The notes: generated by a model from the letters alone, not told the origin. 64,000 nt of DNA from Rhodobacteraceae bacterium HLUCCO07 (GCA_001314705.1 LJSU01000009.1:248001-312000); one strand, 5' to 3'; numbered from the stretch's first letter, positions 17,544 to 28,274 are shown. Numbers and translations: made by a program.

Positions 17544-18236
17544 ATGACACGACAGAACGAATACGGCCAGCCTATAGGCGACCCGGTTCCCGGCCCCTTC
17601 CCCCGCCCGCGGCCACCGCGCAGCGAAATGTCGGGGCGTTATGGCCGTCTCGTCCCGCTCGACCCATCCCATGCGCCGGCGCTTCACGCCGCCTACGTCT
17701 CGGCGCCGGACGGGCGTGGCTGGACCTACCTGCCAAATGGCCCCTATGAGCACGAGAACGACTATGCCGAATGGGTGGAGCAGGCCGCACGGAGCGATGA
17801 CCCGCTCCATTTCATCGTGCTGGACCGCGACGACCGCCCGCTCGGCACCGCCAGTTTCCTGCGCATCGACCCCGGCGCAGGCGTGATAGAGGTGGGCTTC
17901 ATCAACTTTTCACACCAGATGCAGCGCAGCCGCCTTTCCACCGAAGCGATGTTCCTGATGATGTCGCGCGCCTTCGACGACTTGGGATACCGCCGCTACG
18001 AATGGAAATGCGACGCGCTTAACGCGCCGTCGATCACGGCGGCGAAACGGCTGGGCTTTACCTATGAAGGCACCTTCCGGCAGGCCACGCATTACAAGGG
18101 TCGCAATCGCGATACCGCGTGGTTCTCCATCATCGACAGCGAATGGCCCGCCATCCGCGCCGAGTTCACCCGCTGGCTCGACCCCGGCAATTTCGACAAT
18201 GATGGCCACCAGATGATCCCGCTCAAGACAAGATAA
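17544..18236 (+). CDS. GNAT family N-acetyltransferase (RimJ/RimL-like)
   Basis: Acetyl-CoA-dependent N-acyltransferase of the Acetyltransf_3 group; substrate unknown. The core runs from RYGRLVPLD (residue ~31) through LGTASFLRIDPGAGVIEVGFINF, the acetyl-CoA loop QMQRSRLSTEAMFLMM, and the C-terminal block YRRYEWKCDALNAPSITAAKRLGFTYEGTFRQATHYKGRNRD, diagnostic of this group. 230 aa. The ATG at 17544 has AAGGA upstream; the longer upstream frame runs through the previous terminator and is rejected. Confidence 0.88.
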   Translation: MTRQNEYGQPIGDPVPGPFPRPRPPRSEMSGRYGRLVPLDPSHAPALHAAYVSAPDGRGWTYLPNGPYEHENDYAEWVEQAARSDDPLHFIVLDRDDRPLGTASFLRIDPGAGVIEVGFINFSHQMQRSRLSTEAMFLMMSRAFDDLGYRRYEWKCDALNAPSITAAKRLGFTYEGTFRQATHYKGRNRDTAWFSIIDSEWPAIRAEFTRWLDPGNFDNDGHQMIPLKTR

Positions 18237-18377
18237 TGGCCCGGAACACAAAGAACCCATCGGGCGCAAGCCGGCATCGCGCAGCCTCCGGCTGGCCCCA
18301 AGTGCCGCCGCGTCGCGCTTTACCAGGCCCACGCCATGCCTAACCTGCCGCGGGGGAAAGCCGAGGGAGGAAACCCG

Positions 18378-19826
18378 ATGTCCATCTATACCGAGAACGA
18401 CGCCACCGGTCTTGCCGCGCTGGTCGCCACGGGCGATGTCACGCCCGATGAGTTGCTCGACGCCGCGCTGGAACAGGCGACGGCGTGGAACCCGCATCTC
18501 AACGCCGTCGTGCACATGCAAGAGGATGTGGCGCGTGCAAAGATCCGCGACGACCTGCCCGAGGGGCCATTTCGCGGCGTGCCATTCCTGATCAAGGATC
18601 TGGGCTGCGAGGCAATGGACTTTCCCACCAGCAACGGCTCGAAACTTTGCGAAGGGATGCGCTGGACTTACGATTCGACCCTTTTCACCCGGTTTCGTGC
18701 CACCGGCCTCAACACCTTCGCGCGCACCACCTCGCCCGAGTTCGGCGTCGGCCCGGTGACCGAATCGCAGGTCTATGGCGGACCCACCCGCAACCCGTGG
18801 AATCTCGACCATACATCGGGCGGAAGCTCGGGCGGCGCGGGGGCCGCGGTCGCCGCCGGGATCGTGCCGGCCGCGCATGGCTCGGACGGGGGCGGGTCGG
18901 TGCGCATTCCCGCCGCGTCAAGCGGCCTCGTGGGCTTCAAGCCCACCCGCGCGCGCCTGCCCATGGGCCCGGGCACCGGCGAAGGCTGGGGCGGCATGGC
19001 GATCGACGGGGTGTTGACCCGCTCGCTTCGCGACACCGCCGCGCTGCTCGACGCGGTGGCCGGACCCGAATCCGGCGCCCCTTATGCCGCGCCCGCGATG
19101 GAGGAAAGCTATGCCGCCGCCATGGCACATGATCCGGGCCGCTTGCGCATCCGCATGGTCACCACCACCTTTACCGGTGGCGCGGTCGATCCAGAATGTG
19201 TGGCAGGCGTCGAGAAAACCGCGAAACTGCTCGAAAGCCTCGGGCATGAAGTGGAGCCATGGGCGCCCGAACCCGAACTCGACGTGCCCGCGATGATGTG
19301 GGCCTGGACCAGGATCGTGGCCTGCGGCACGGCAGGACGGGTGGCGAACATCCTCGGCGACCGCCCGCTCGATCCGGCGATGGTCGAGGGCGTCACGCGC
19401 GGCGCCATCGCCTATGCCAGGACCGTGAGCGGTGTGGACTACCTCGACGCGGTGGGCCGCATCCACGCCTTCGGCCGCCGCATGGCGCATGTGTTCGACA
19501 CCTGCGACATCATTCTCTCGCCCACGCTGCGCGAACCGCCCTGCAAGGTCGGATATCTCAAGCCCGACAATGATGACTGGGCCGAGTATCGCAACGGGGA
19601 CGACAGCGTTTTTGCCTATTCGCCTTTCACCGCGATCTTCAACGCCTCGGGCCAACCCGCCGTCTCGCTGCCGCTGCACTGGGCAGGCGATTTGCCGGTG
19701 GGCATTCATCTCGCCGCACCGTTCGGAGCGGACGCGCGCCTCATGTCGCTTTGCGGCCAGATCGAACGCGCCGCCCCATGGGCCGGAAAACAGATGGAGG
19801 TGATCCGCCGCGGCCCGCCCGCATGA
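18378..19826 (+). CDS. Amidase (amidase-signature family)
   Basis: Hydrolyses a carboxamide; physiological substrate unknown. The Ser-cisSer-Lys catalytic site is visible: Lys in PFLIKDLGCEAMD, then the Gly/Ser-rich signature HTSGGSSGGAGAAVAAGIVP with nucleophile region GSDGGGSVRIPAASSGLVGFKPT. The C-terminal block FNASGQPAVSLPLHWAGDLPVGIHLAA is typical. 482 aa, full length. GAGGGAGG precedes the ATG. No GatB/GatC nearby and no indole-acetamide or urea cluster, so it is not assigned to GatA. Confidence 0.92.
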   Translation: MSIYTENDATGLAALVATGDVTPDELLDAALEQATAWNPHLNAVVHMQEDVARAKIRDDLPEGPFRGVPFLIKDLGCEAMDFPTSNGSKLCEGMRWTYDSTLFTRFRATGLNTFARTTSPEFGVGPVTESQVYGGPTRNPWNLDHTSGGSSGGAGAAVAAGIVPAAHGSDGGGSVRIPAASSGLVGFKPTRARLPMGPGTGEGWGGMAIDGVLTRSLRDTAALLDAVAGPESGAPYAAPAMEESYAAAMAHDPGRLRIRMVTTTFTGGAVDPECVAGVEKTAKLLESLGHEVEPWAPEPELDVPAMMWAWTRIVACGTAGRVANILGDRPLDPAMVEGVTRGAIAYARTVSGVDYLDAVGRIHAFGRRMAHVFDTCDIILSPTLREPPCKVGYLKPDNDDWAEYRNGDDSVFAYSPFTAIFNASGQPAVSLPLHWAGDLPVGIHLAAPFGADARLMSLCGQIERAAPWAGKQMEVIRRGPPA

Positions 19827-20577
19827 AATTTCCGCGACAGACCCAACATCTTGTTGCGGTGCGGCATGTCACCCGCTAGAGAGGCGGCACAGATGCGAAT
19901 GACGCGGTTTGCATGACTGATGCGCGGGGCCGGTTGCCGAAAGGGGACTGGCCCCGTTTCATGATAGCGCCGACAGTTTGGCCCCGGCCAAGTGCCATGC
20001 AAAAAGAAGAAGGCGCCAGATGCTCAGACGCGGTCCTTGCATGATCTGACGCCTTCCCCTGAACAATCACCCCTTGCAGGGCCCTGTTCGGATGCTTTGG
20101 CCCTTGCGAGCCGCGGCAAGCGGGATCAGGGTTTGCACCCCGTCCCCCCAAACCGGCCCGGAACCACGAGGTTGCCCCTTGCCCCGACCGGCCAACGCGA
20201 TGGCTTTCTGCGCTGCCTTCAAACTGCCCCCGAAAGGGCCGTGATTCGGCCAGCGTCCCTTGGCTCTCAACACGGGCTATGGTTCGGTGTAACCTATCCC
20301 TCGCCCGCTCCAGCCCCGGAAGACCTCCGCGCCCCGCTCCAGGTCTTGCGACCCTTTGCGTTATCATCAGGCTGCGCCCCAACACCCGAGTCGGGCAACA
20401 GAAAAATGACGGGCGGATGAAATTTCTTGGGGATAACTTGCTGGAATTGCGCGGGGATTTCCTGTGGAAGAACCGGAATTCCCATGTGTTTCGGCAGGGT
20501 TGCAGGGAACGGTCACGCCCACGGCAGTTCAAGGCGCCAAATGCCAGCGAGAAGAGCCGTTTCCGTCGATCCTGCCG
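19827..20577. other. 750-bp region without a convincing gene
   Basis: Open frames of 68-218 codons occur on both strands, but all have compositions like antisense shadows (Arg, Pro, Gly and Ser-rich) and poor start sites. A 7-bp hairpin CGGGGCC/GGCCCCG (19925-19931 with 19950-19956) could end the amidase transcript. A terminator-like hairpin on the minus strand lies at 20000-20055, implying a minus-strand transcript of unknown nature. Confidence 0.5.
20000..20055 (-). terminator. Terminator-like hairpin on the minus strand
   Basis: Read on the minus strand, AAGGCGTCAGAT (20055-20044) pairs with ATCTGGCGCCTT (20021-20010) over 12 positions with one G-U wobble. CTTCTTTTTG follows directly. The loop is 22 nt. 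The nearest minus-strand gene ends 520 bp upstream, so this may end a non-coding RNA. Confidence 0.55.
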
Positions 20578-20814
20578 TCAGGAAAGCCCCTCGGGCGCCT
20601 TCACGTATTGACCATCCTTCCAGTTGGGGTCTTCACGCCGCACCTTGCGGGCATTCCAGATCCCGGCCGGAACGCCGATGACAAGCCCCAGCGCGCCGGC
20701 GGTGGCAAAGGCCCAGGGCGAATACCACCCCGCAACGAAAAAGACGATCAAGGCTGTGCCCGTCAGGCAAAACACCCAGATCACACCAAGAATTGCTTTC
20801 CATCCATATTTCAT
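20578..20814 (-). CDS. Small two-helix membrane protein, unknown function
   Basis: 78 aa with two hydrophobic helices (AILGVIWVFCLTGTALIVFFVAGW and AFATAGALGLVIGVPAGIW), a cytosolic-looking basic segment NARKVRRED and a polar tail. An excellent ribosome site AAGGAGGT sits 6 bases before the ATG, so I believe it is real. It lies about 60 bp downstream of lepA on the same strand and may be co-transcribed. No family recognised. Confidence 0.75.
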   Translation of the reverse strand: MKYGWKAILGVIWVFCLTGTALIVFFVAGWYSPWAFATAGALGLVIGVPAGIWNARKVRREDPNWKDGQYVKAPEGLS

Positions 20815-20875
20815 GGCGACCTCCTTTCGGTTCGCGCCAGGAAGGCATCGCGTGCCCGCGATCCTGTGTTTCGGC

Positions 20876-22678
20876 TCACCCGTCCATCTTCAGGGCCGAA
20901 ATGAACGCCTCCTGCGGGATTTCAACTTTCCCGAACTGGCGCATCTTCTTTTTACCAGCTTTCTGCTTGTCGAGCAATTTCTTCTTCCGGGTCGCATCGC
21001 CGCCATAGCATTTGGCGGTCACGTCCTTGCGCATGGCCGAAAGCGTCTCGCGCGCGATGACCTTGGCGCCGATGGCCGCCTGGATCGGGATCTTGAACAT
21101 GTGGCGCGGGATCAGTTCCTTGAGCTTTTCACACATCGCCCGGCCACGCATTTCGGCGCGGTCACGGTGAACCATCATGGCCAGCGCGTCCACCGGCTCG
21201 TCATTGACCAGGATCGACATCTTCACGAGATTGTCCTCGCGATAGCCGATCATCTCGTAATCGAAGCTGGCGTAACCCTTGGTCACCGATTTCAGCCGGT
21301 CGTAGAAATCAAAGACCACCTCGTTGAGCGGCAGGTCATAGACCGTCATCGCGCGCCCGCCGACATAGGTCAGATCAAGCTGGATACCGCGGCGTTCCTG
21401 GCAGAGCTTGAGCACATCGCCGAGATAGTCGTCGGGTACCAGGATGGTTGCCTTGATGCGCGGCTCCTCGATGTGATCGACAAGGCTCATGTCGGGCATG
21501 TCGGCGGGGTTGTGCAGATCCTGCCGCGTTCCGTCCCGGTGATAGAGGTGATAGATGACCGAGGGCGCCGTGGTGATCAGTTCGATACCATATTCGCGCT
21601 CCAGCCGGTCGCGCACCACTTCGAGATGCAGAAGCCCCAGAAACCCGCAGCGAAAGCCAAAGCCGAGCGCGGCGGAGGTCTCCATCTCGTAGGTGAAGGA
21701 GGCATCGTTGAGCGCCAGTTTCTCGATCGCGTCGCGCAGATCCTCGAACTCGTTGGCATCGACCGGGAACAGGCCGCAGAACACGACCGGCACCGAGGGT
21801 TTGAAGCCCGGCAGCGGTGTGGCGCAGGGGCGTTTCTCATGCGTGATCGTGTCGCCGACACGAGTGTCGCGGACCTGCTTGATCGAGGCATTGAGATAAC
21901 CGATCTCGCCCGGTCCCAGGGCGGCGACATGGGTCATGGCGGGGCGATAGACGCCCACGTCATCCACGTCGTAGGTGCCCCCCGTTTTCATCATGCGGAT
22001 GCGGTCGCCCTTTTTCAGGGTACCGTCGATGATGCGAACGATACATATCACGCCGAGATACTGGTCATACTTGGAATCGACCAGCATCGCCTTCAGAGGC
22101 GCGTCCGGGTCGCCGCCATGGGGCGGCGGCAGGCGCGTGACAATGGCTTCGAGCACGTCGGGGATGCCGAGGCCGGTCTTGGCCGAGATTTCCACCGCGT
22201 CGGAGGCGTCGATGCCGATCACGTCCTCGATCTGTTCGCGCACCCGGTCGGGTTCGGCGGCGGGCAGGTCGATCTTGTTGAGGACCGGCACGATCTCGTG
22301 ATCGGCCTCGATGGCGGTATAGACATTGGCCAGCGTCTGCGCTTCGACACCCTGCGTGGCGTCAACCACCAAGAGCGATCCCTCGACCGCGCGCATCGAG
22401 CGGCTGACCTCGTAGGCGAAATCGACATGCCCGGGCGTGTCGATGAGGTTGAGCACATAGGTCTGACCGTCCCGCGCGGGGTATTCGATGCGCACGGTAT
22501 TGGCCTTGATCGTGATTCCCCGCTCGCGCTCGATATCCATCGCGTCGAGCAACTGCTCTTTCATGTCGCGTTCGGCGACCGTGCCGGTCAGCTGGATAAG
22601 CCGATCGGCCAGCGTGGATTTCCCGTGGTCGATATGCGCCACGATCGAGAAATTGCGGATATGCGAAAGCTCTGTCAT
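20876..22678 (-). CDS. lepA: Elongation factor 4 (LepA), ribosome-associated GTPase
   Basis: GTPase that acts on stalled or pre-initiation 70S ribosomes (back-translocation or assembly). G1 is [10 protein letters not shown]2 region [14 protein letters not shown]3 DTPGHVDF, G4 NKIDLP and G5 SAKTG. Then an EF-G-like domain II, and the LepA-specific C-terminal domain ending [33 protein letters not shown]. 600 aa, exactly family size. The start [10 protein letters not shown] matches relatives; an ATG three codons upstream is possible. Confidence 0.97.
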   Translation of the reverse strand: MTELSHIRNFSIVAHIDHGKSTLADRLIQLTGTVAERDMKEQLLDAMDIERERGITIKANTVRIEYPARDGQTYVLNLIDTPGHVDFAYEVSRSMRAVEGSLLVVDATQGVEAQTLANVYTAIEADHEIVPVLNKIDLPAAEPDRVREQIEDVIGIDASDAVEISAKTGLGIPDVLEAIVTRLPPPHGGDPDAPLKAMLVDSKYDQYLGVICIVRIIDGTLKKGDRIRMMKTGGTYDVDDVGVYRPAMTHVAALGPGEIGYLNASIKQVRDTRVGDTITHEKRPCATPLPGFKPSVPVVFCGLFPVDANEFEDLRDAIEKLALNDASFTYEMETSAALGFGFRCGFLGLLHLEVVRDRLEREYGIELITTAPSVIYHLYHRDGTRQDLHNPADMPDMSLVDHIEEPRIKATILVPDDYLGDVLKLCQERRGIQLDLTYVGGRAMTVYDLPLNEVVFDFYDRLKSVTKGYASFDYEMIGYREDNLVKMSILVNDEPVDALAMMVHRDRAEMRGRAMCEKLKELIPRHMFKIPIQAAIGAKVIARETLSAMRKDVTAKCYGGDATRKKKLLDKQKAGKKKMRQFGKVEIPQEAFISALKMDG

Positions 22679-22760
22679 GGCTTGCATATGAAAGGGTTTT
22701 GACCCGCGGTCAATAGCGTGCGCCCGCACGGGCCTGCCGCCCTTCCAACCCCTTCATCTT

Positions 22761-22801
22761 GCCCCAAATACTCCGGGGAGCGCGAGGGGCTGGCCCCTCG
22801 C
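22761..22801. repeat. Extragenic palindromic sequence upstream of lepA
   Basis: CCCCAAATACTCCGGGG is followed by GCGAGGGGC-TG-GCCCCTCGC (22782-22801), a perfect 9-bp inverted repeat. Its form suggests a dispersed extragenic repeat; only one copy is seen in this window, so this is inference. Confidence 0.5.
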
Positions 22802-22886
22802 ATCCAACCTTACCACCGCACAACGCCGCGTTCCTCTTTCCCTCGCCTGCGTTCCACGTCACCATCCCTGTCAAAGGAGACCCGAC

Positions 22887-23861
22887 ATGATCCCCTACAA
22901 CGTCCTTGACCTCGCCCCGATCCCCGAAGGCGGCAGCGCGGCAGACGCGCTGCGCAATACCGGCGATCTTGCCGTTCACGCCGAAAACCTCGGTTACAGC
23001 CGCTTCTGGCTGGCCGAACATCACAACATGCCCGGCATCGCCTCGTCCTCGACCGCCGTTCTGATCGGTCACGTGGCCAGCCGCACGACACGCATCCGCG
23101 TGGGTTCGGGCGGGATCATGCTGCCCAACCATGCGCCGCTGGTTGTGGCCGAGCAATTCGGCACGCTGGCCACGCTCTACGGTGACCGGATCGACCTTGG
23201 CCTCGGGCGGGCGCCGGGCACCGACGGGCGCACCGCGCACGCGCTGCGCCGCGGCCGGATGGAGGACAATTTTCCCGAAGAAGTGATCGAGCTTCTGGGC
23301 TTTCTGAACCCGGCCCAGCCGGGCCAGCCGGTGCGCGCGATCCCGGGCGAAGGCACGCAGGTGCCGATCTGGATCCTGGGTTCCTCGCTTTTCGGCGCAC
23401 AACTGGCCGCGCATCTGGGTCTGCCTTACGCCTTCGCCAGCCATTTCGCCCCGGACGCGCTCGAAGCGGCCTCCCGCACCTATCGACAGGGCTTTCGCCC
23501 CGGGATCACCGATGAACCCCGCTTCATGATGGCGATCAACGTCTTTGCCGCCCGGACCGAGGCCGAGGCCCGGCTCTTGCGCTCGTCCCAGCTTCAGGCA
23601 TTCGTCAACCTGCGCAGCGGACGCCCCGGCCCGCTGCCCGCTCCGCGCGAGCAGGTGTCCGGCAGCCCGCAAGCCATCGAAAACGCCGAGGCCGCCTTGC
23701 GCATCGCCGCAGTCGGCACGCCCGATCAGGTCCACACAAAGCTGCGGGCACTGATCGACCGCCACTCCCCGGACGAGGTGATCCTGTCGGGCCAGATCCA
23801 CGACCCGGAGGCCCGGATGCTGTCCTTCGACCTCGCGGCGCAGGCGATGCGCGCGATCTGA
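22887..23861 (+). CDS. LLM-class flavin-dependent oxidoreductase (luciferase-like, YhbW type)
   Basis: Predicted FMN- or F420-linked monooxygenase-like protein with a TIM-barrel fold. The group 1 luciferase-like landmarks are [70 protein letters not shown] and the C-terminal [14 protein letters not shown]...[11 protein letters not shown]. 324 aa, typical. CAAAGGAGACCCGAC precedes the ATG. It is a single gene, divergent from lepA; substrate unknown. Confidence 0.9.
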   Translation: MIPYNVLDLAPIPEGGSAADALRNTGDLAVHAENLGYSRFWLAEHHNMPGIASSSTAVLIGHVASRTTRIRVGSGGIMLPNHAPLVVAEQFGTLATLYGDRIDLGLGRAPGTDGRTAHALRRGRMEDNFPEEVIELLGFLNPAQPGQPVRAIPGEGTQVPIWILGSSLFGAQLAAHLGLPYAFASHFAPDALEAASRTYRQGFRPGITDEPRFMMAINVFAARTEAEARLLRSSQLQAFVNLRSGRPGPLPAPREQVSGSPQAIENAEAALRIAAVGTPDQVHTKLRALIDRHSPDEVILSGQIHDPEARMLSFDLAAQAMRAI

Positions 23862-24003
23862 AGGGGCCGTGACGCAAACCGGCAGACGGCCAGCACGGAA
23901 ACGGCAAGGACGCGGGGTCGGTCAGAGCTTCAAGACCGAGCCGACCCGAGCCGGGTCATTCGGTCCGAAAGCGTTCCGCTGACATGGTGCGCTGCGTTCC
24001 GCC

Positions 24004-25737
24004 TTATGGCTGAGCCGCCTGCATGATCGCGCTGACCGGGGTCAACGCGATGTCCCGGGCGCGATCTTCCAGCCCCCAGAGCACCAGCGCCGACACCGTG
24101 TCGGCCCGCAACCGCCCGACCATCACGACGCCGTTCTCCTCGCCTTCCGCCTTGAGCGCGGCATAGTTGAGAAAGCGCCTGATAACGCGGGGCTCTTCGC
24201 CCTTGGCATCGAAGTCACGGAAAATCGACGCCGCCGGAACGCCCGCCCTGACAGCGAGCTTCCGGCCGGTGTCGAGCCCCTTTGGATAAAGCAGGAGGCC
24301 ATGACCGGTCGTCTCGGCGATTTCCGTGACTTGCGTGACGATTTCCCGGCTTGACTGGATACCGTCGCCGGGGGCTTCCATGACGCCCACCGCCTCCGGT
24401 ACCCGTTCAAGCAAGACCGGCATCGCCACTTCCACGTCTTCTGCCCGAGCGCCCTCGGGCAGATCGACAAGCGCAAGGACCTCGAAGCCTGCGTCCCGGT
24501 AAAGCGCCATCCGATCCCGCGCATCAGGACGACTGGCATCAACCGCGAAACTCAACGCATAGGGAAAGTCCGACAGGGCTTCGATGTCGATACCCGAGTC
24601 GGGGTCGTCGATGAGAACGATTGCCATTCTTGGCTTGTCTTCAATGTCGTCAAATGGCGCGCTGAATCGCTGGATCGGAGGCTTCGACGTCGGCTCGGCC
24701 GTTTCCGGTTCCGGCGCGGGCGTTTCGCGCAATGCCGGCGACCGCGCCGCCGTGCCGATCATCGGTCGATTGGACGTCGTGGCGGACTCGTTGCGTTCCG
24801 TCAACCGCGTTGCCGGCCTTCCGATCGTGATGACGGGATCGGCATCCCCCCCGCCGCTTTGCGATGCATCCGGGCGTTCGACCCTGTCTTGCTCTTCCTC
24901 GTCGGTTCCGTTCGCCCCGGGCATGGTTCCGGCGCCGTCATCATCCCCGCGCTTCTCTGCTTCCGGTTCGGCCAGGGGTGCAGGGCGCGGCTCATCGGTC
25001 TCCGGCTCCAGCACCGTGGTCGAAGCGTTCGGGCGTGCCGGCGCAGGGTCCACCCTGATCGCCAGTTCTTCGGTTGCAGGCGTCGCCTTGTCCCGCGGCG
25101 CGGTCACGGCATTCGGGTTGTCGGAAGTCCGTTCCGTTTGCGAAAGCGTGGTCGCACCCTCTGTCGCACGATCGGACAGCGTGGGTTTCCCGGGGGCCTC
25201 GCTCAGAACGGAAGGGGCCTGGGGCTCGGGAAGGTCAGGCAAGGCAAGCGCGATTGCCCCGGTTTCGGCCTCGGGCGGCCGGGAGAGGGACGGATCTGTC
25301 GTGACCGAGGTCTCCTGCAATGGCACCGTGGGCAATTCGCCCGGCAAAGCGAGGAGCGGCAGCGCGTCGCGCGCGATCGGCACCGCCGGCGCGTCACCCC
25401 CCGGCGGAGGGGACGCCCCGGATCCGGGCTGGTCAGTTTGAGGAAGCTCGGCCGGTCGAATGCCGCCTGCATCGACCGATGCCGGGTCATCCGGCATACT
25501 CGCCTCGAGCCGCTCCTTGCCGGGTGTCCGCGGGCCGGATTCGCCGGTCGGAAGGTCTGCCTGCGCGTCCTGGTCCGGGCGACCGGGCTCGGCCCACGCC
25601 GGCCCCTCCGATGCCACCGCGTCCGGTTTCGGCAGATCCGGCAGATCGGGGGTGCCAATCATAAGCGACAGGCCCACCGCGCCCACGGTCGCAACAACCG
25701 CGCCCATGGCAATGCCGCTCAAAAACCCCCTTACCAC
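24004..25737 (-). CDS. Divergent polysaccharide deacetylase (YibQ-like), probably inactive, long disordered linker
   Basis: N-terminal membrane anchor (GIAMGAVVATVGAVGLSLMI), then a low-complexity linker of about 340 residues rich in Pro, Glu, Asp, Ala, Thr and Ser (~30-370). The C-terminal divergent polysaccharide deacetylase domain is at ~375-577 (RMAIVLIDDPDSG, ALSFAVDASRPDARDRMALYRDAGFEVLALVDLP). E. coli YibQ has NNHMGS and GHPHP at the expected metal sites; here the matching stretches read MEAPGDG and VGRLRAD, so the histidines are gone. Periplasmic, role unknown. It is divergent from trpG with a 124-bp gap. Confidence 0.82.
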   Translation of the reverse strand: MVRGFLSGIAMGAVVATVGAVGLSLMIGTPDLPDLPKPDAVASEGPAWAEPGRPDQDAQADLPTGESGPRTPGKERLEASMPDDPASVDAGGIRPAELPQTDQPGSGASPPPGGDAPAVPIARDALPLLALPGELPTVPLQETSVTTDPSLSRPPEAETGAIALALPDLPEPQAPSVLSEAPGKPTLSDRATEGATTLSQTERTSDNPNAVTAPRDKATPATEELAIRVDPAPARPNASTTVLEPETDEPRPAPLAEPEAEKRGDDDGAGTMPGANGTDEEEQDRVERPDASQSGGGDADPVITIGRPATRLTERNESATTSNRPMIGTAARSPALRETPAPEPETAEPTSKPPIQRFSAPFDDIEDKPRMAIVLIDDPDSGIDIEALSDFPYALSFAVDASRPDARDRMALYRDAGFEVLALVDLPEGARAEDVEVAMPVLLERVPEAVGVMEAPGDGIQSSREIVTQVTEIAETTGHGLLLYPKGLDTGRKLAVRAGVPAASIFRDFDAKGEEPRVIRRFLNYAALKAEGEENGVVMVGRLRADTVSALVLWGLEDRARDIALTPVSAIMQAAQP

Positions 25738-25861
25738 GTCCTCGCCCTCTTTTTCCTGCTCGATGGGACAGTGCGCCCCTTGACGCTACGCCCCAAGCCT
25801 GAGCAAGTATATCGCGACCCGGGGCGGGGTCTCCAGCCCCAATGACAACAAGTTGGGCAAG

Positions 25862-26443
25862 ATGCTGCTGCTGATCGACAATTACGACAGTTTTACCTAC
25901 AATCTCGTGCATTTTCTCGGGGAATTGGGGGCCGAGGTCGTCGTCAGGCGCAACGACGCGCTGGACACACAGTCGGCCATGGCAATGAACCCGTCGGGAA
26001 TTCTGCTTTCGCCCGGGCCATGCGATCCGGATCAGGCCGGCATCTGTCTTGAAATCGTGCAGGCCGCGGCCGAGACCGGCACCCCGCTTCTTGGCGTTTG
26101 CCTGGGCCATCAGGCAATCGGACAGGCCTTTGGCGGCAAGGTGGTGCGCTGCCACGAGATCGTGCACGGCAAGATGGGGTGCATTCGGCATGATGGCAAG
26201 GGTGTCTTCCACGGCCTGCCCAGCCCGTTCGAGGCGACACGCTATCATTCGCTCATCGTCGACCGCCAGAGCCTGCCCGACACGCTGGAGATCACGGCCG
26301 CGCTCGAGGACGGAACGATCATGGGCCTGCAGCATCGGTCATTGCCGATCCACGGGGTGCAGTTTCACCCCGAGTCCATTGCCTCGCAACATGGACATGC
26401 CCTTCTCAGAAACTTTCTCGACGTGTTGAAGGTTCCGGCATGA
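25862..26443 (+). CDS. trpG: Anthranilate synthase component II (glutamine amidotransferase)
   Basis: Provides ammonia from glutamine to TrpE for anthranilate synthesis. Catalytic triad: Cys in [15 protein letters not shown], and His and Glu in [33 protein letters not shown] is the family N-terminus, so the ATG at 25862 is preferred over the TTG three codons upstream. 193 aa. Followed by trpD with an ATGA overlap. trpE is not in the window. It may also serve PabB (amphibolic PabA/TrpG). Confidence 0.95.
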   Translation: MLLLIDNYDSFTYNLVHFLGELGAEVVVRRNDALDTQSAMAMNPSGILLSPGPCDPDQAGICLEIVQAAAETGTPLLGVCLGHQAIGQAFGGKVVRCHEIVHGKMGCIRHDGKGVFHGLPSPFEATRYHSLIVDRQSLPDTLEITAALEDGTIMGLQHRSLPIHGVQFHPESIASQHGHALLRNFLDVLKVPA

Positions 26444-27462
26444 GCGATCGATTGAAACCCCTGATCGGAGCCGCGGCCGACCGGCCGCTGACACGTGACG
26501 AGGCCGAAACCGCCTTCGCGATCCTGTTCGAAGGCGATGCCACGCCCAGCCAGATCGGCGGTGTTCTGATGGCGTTGCGCACCCGCGGTGAAACGGTCGA
26601 GGAGTATACCGCAGCGGCTTCGGTCATGCGGGCCAAGTGCCACCGCGTCCATGCGCCGGAGGGCGCGATGGACATCGTTGGAACCGGTGGCGACGGAAAG
26701 GGGACACTCAACATCTCGACCGCGACCGCCTTCGTGGTCGCCGGCGCAGGGGTGCCCGTTGCCAAGCATGGCAACCGCAACCTGAGCTCGAAATCCGGTG
26801 CGGCGGATGCCCTCTCGGCCATGGGGATCAACGTGATGATCGGCCCGCAACTCGTCGAAAAGGCCCTGGACCACTGCGGGATCGCCTTCATGATGGCGCC
26901 CATGCACCATCCCGCCATGGCGCATGTCGGCCCCTCACGGGCGGAGCTGGGAACACGCACCATCTTCAACATTCTCGGGCCGTTGACCAACCCCGCCGGG
27001 GTCAAGCGGCAGCTGACCGGTGTATTCGCGCGCGATCTCACCCGGCCCATGGCCGAGACTCTCGGCCAGCTGGGAAGCGAGCGCGCATGGCTCGTGCATG
27101 GATCCGACGGCACCGACGAGATGACGATCACCGGCCTGACATGGGTTTCGGCGCTGGAAGAGGATGGCAGCATCCGCGAGGTCGAGCTTCACCCCGAGGA
27201 TTTCGGCTTGCCGGTGCACCCGTTCGAGGCCATCATCGGTGGCAGCCCGGAGGAAAACGCCAAGGCATTGCGCGGGCTGCTTGCAGGTGAAGCCTCGGCC
27301 TATCGTGACGCGGTTCTGCTCAATTCCGCGGCAGCGCTGAACGTGTCCGGGCGCGTCGACAATCTGCGCGACGGCGTCGAAATGGCGCGAGAGAGCATCG
27401 ACTCGGGTGCGGCCAGGGCCAAGATCGAAGCGCTCGCGAGAATCACGACGGAGGGCCAATGA
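26440..27462 (+). CDS. trpD: Anthranilate phosphoribosyltransferase
   Basis: Joins anthranilate to PRPP. Glycine-rich phosphate loop [22 protein letters not shown] (~75-96), the [15 protein letters not shown] anthranilate/PRPP site, [37 protein letters not shown] and [14 protein letters not shown]. 340 aa, full length. Overlaps trpG upstream and trpC downstream by 4 bases each. Confidence 0.97.
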   Translation: MSDRLKPLIGAAADRPLTRDEAETAFAILFEGDATPSQIGGVLMALRTRGETVEEYTAAASVMRAKCHRVHAPEGAMDIVGTGGDGKGTLNISTATAFVVAGAGVPVAKHGNRNLSSKSGAADALSAMGINVMIGPQLVEKALDHCGIAFMMAPMHHPAMAHVGPSRAELGTRTIFNILGPLTNPAGVKRQLTGVFARDLTRPMAETLGQLGSERAWLVHGSDGTDEMTITGLTWVSALEEDGSIREVELHPEDFGLPVHPFEAIIGGSPEENAKALRGLLAGEASAYRDAVLLNSAAALNVSGRVDNLRDGVEMARESIDSGAARAKIEALARITTEGQ

Positions 27463-28271
27463 CCGCAACCATCCTCGACAAGATCAAGGCCTACAAGCTT
27501 GAAGAGATCGCTGCGGACAAGGCCGCAAAGCCTGTCGACGTGATCGAGTCCGAAGCGCGCGAGGCGCCGTATGTGCGCCCGTTCGCATCGGCCCTGTTCG
27601 ATGCCTCACGCGAAGGCTATGGCCTGATCGCCGAGATCAAGAAGGCCAGTCCCTCCAAGGGGCTCATTCGCGAAGATTTCGACCCGCCTGCCCTTGCGCG
27701 GGCCTACGAAGCCGGCGGCGCGACCTGTCTTTCCATTCTGACGGATGCGCCGAGTTTTCAGGGAGACAAGACCTATCTGAGCGAGGCCCGCGCCGCGGTC
27801 GAGCTGCCCGCGCTGCGCAAGGATTTCCTTTATGACCCCTATCAGGTGATCGAGGCGCGCGCGCTCGGGGCCGATTGCATTCTCATCATCATGGCAAGCG
27901 TGTCGGACGCGCAGGCGCTCGAACTCGAGGCGACCGCCCAGGAATGGGGCATGGACGCCCTGATCGAAGTCCATGACGAGACCGAGCTTGAACGCGCCGA
28001 GAAGCTGGAATCGCGCATGATCGGCATCAACAATCGCGACCTCAACACGTTCGAGACCTCGCTCGACACCACGCGCCGCTTGTCCCGCATGGTCCCACCC
28101 GATCGCCTGATCGTTTCAGAAAGTGGCCTCTATTCGCCCGACGACCTGGCCGATATCGCGCGGTTCGGTGCGCGTTGCTTCCTGGTCGGGGAAAGCCTGA
28201 TGCGGCAGGACGATGTCGAGCTTGCCACGCGCGATCTGCTGTCCCGCCCGCTCACCCCGGGAGGCGCCTAG
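27459..28271 (+). CDS. trpC: Indole-3-glycerol phosphate synthase
   Basis: Closes the indole ring in tryptophan synthesis. TIM barrel, 270 aa, with [21 protein letters not shown] (catalytic Lys and Glu region), [35 protein letters not shown] and [12 protein letters not shown]. Start overlaps the trpD stop; moaC follows 3 bp after the stop, so the operon continues into cofactor genes. Confidence 0.97.
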   Translation: MTATILDKIKAYKLEEIAADKAAKPVDVIESEAREAPYVRPFASALFDASREGYGLIAEIKKASPSKGLIREDFDPPALARAYEAGGATCLSILTDAPSFQGDKTYLSEARAAVELPALRKDFLYDPYQVIEARALGADCILIIMASVSDAQALELEATAQEWGMDALIEVHDETELERAEKLESRMIGINNRDLNTFETSLDTTRRLSRMVPPDRLIVSESGLYSPDDLADIARFGARCFLVGESLMRQDDVELATRDLLSRPLTPGGA

Positions 28272-28274
28272 ACC

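Noticed and set aside
19876-20532. Frames of 68 to 218 codons in the 19.9-20.5 kb gap on both strands
   Set aside because: Composition like non-coding GC-rich DNA, no ribosome sites, no domains. An RNA gene is more likely if anything is there.
20624-22702. 692-codon plus-strand frame over lepA
   Set aside because: Antisense shadow; lepA GTPase motifs occupy the minus strand.
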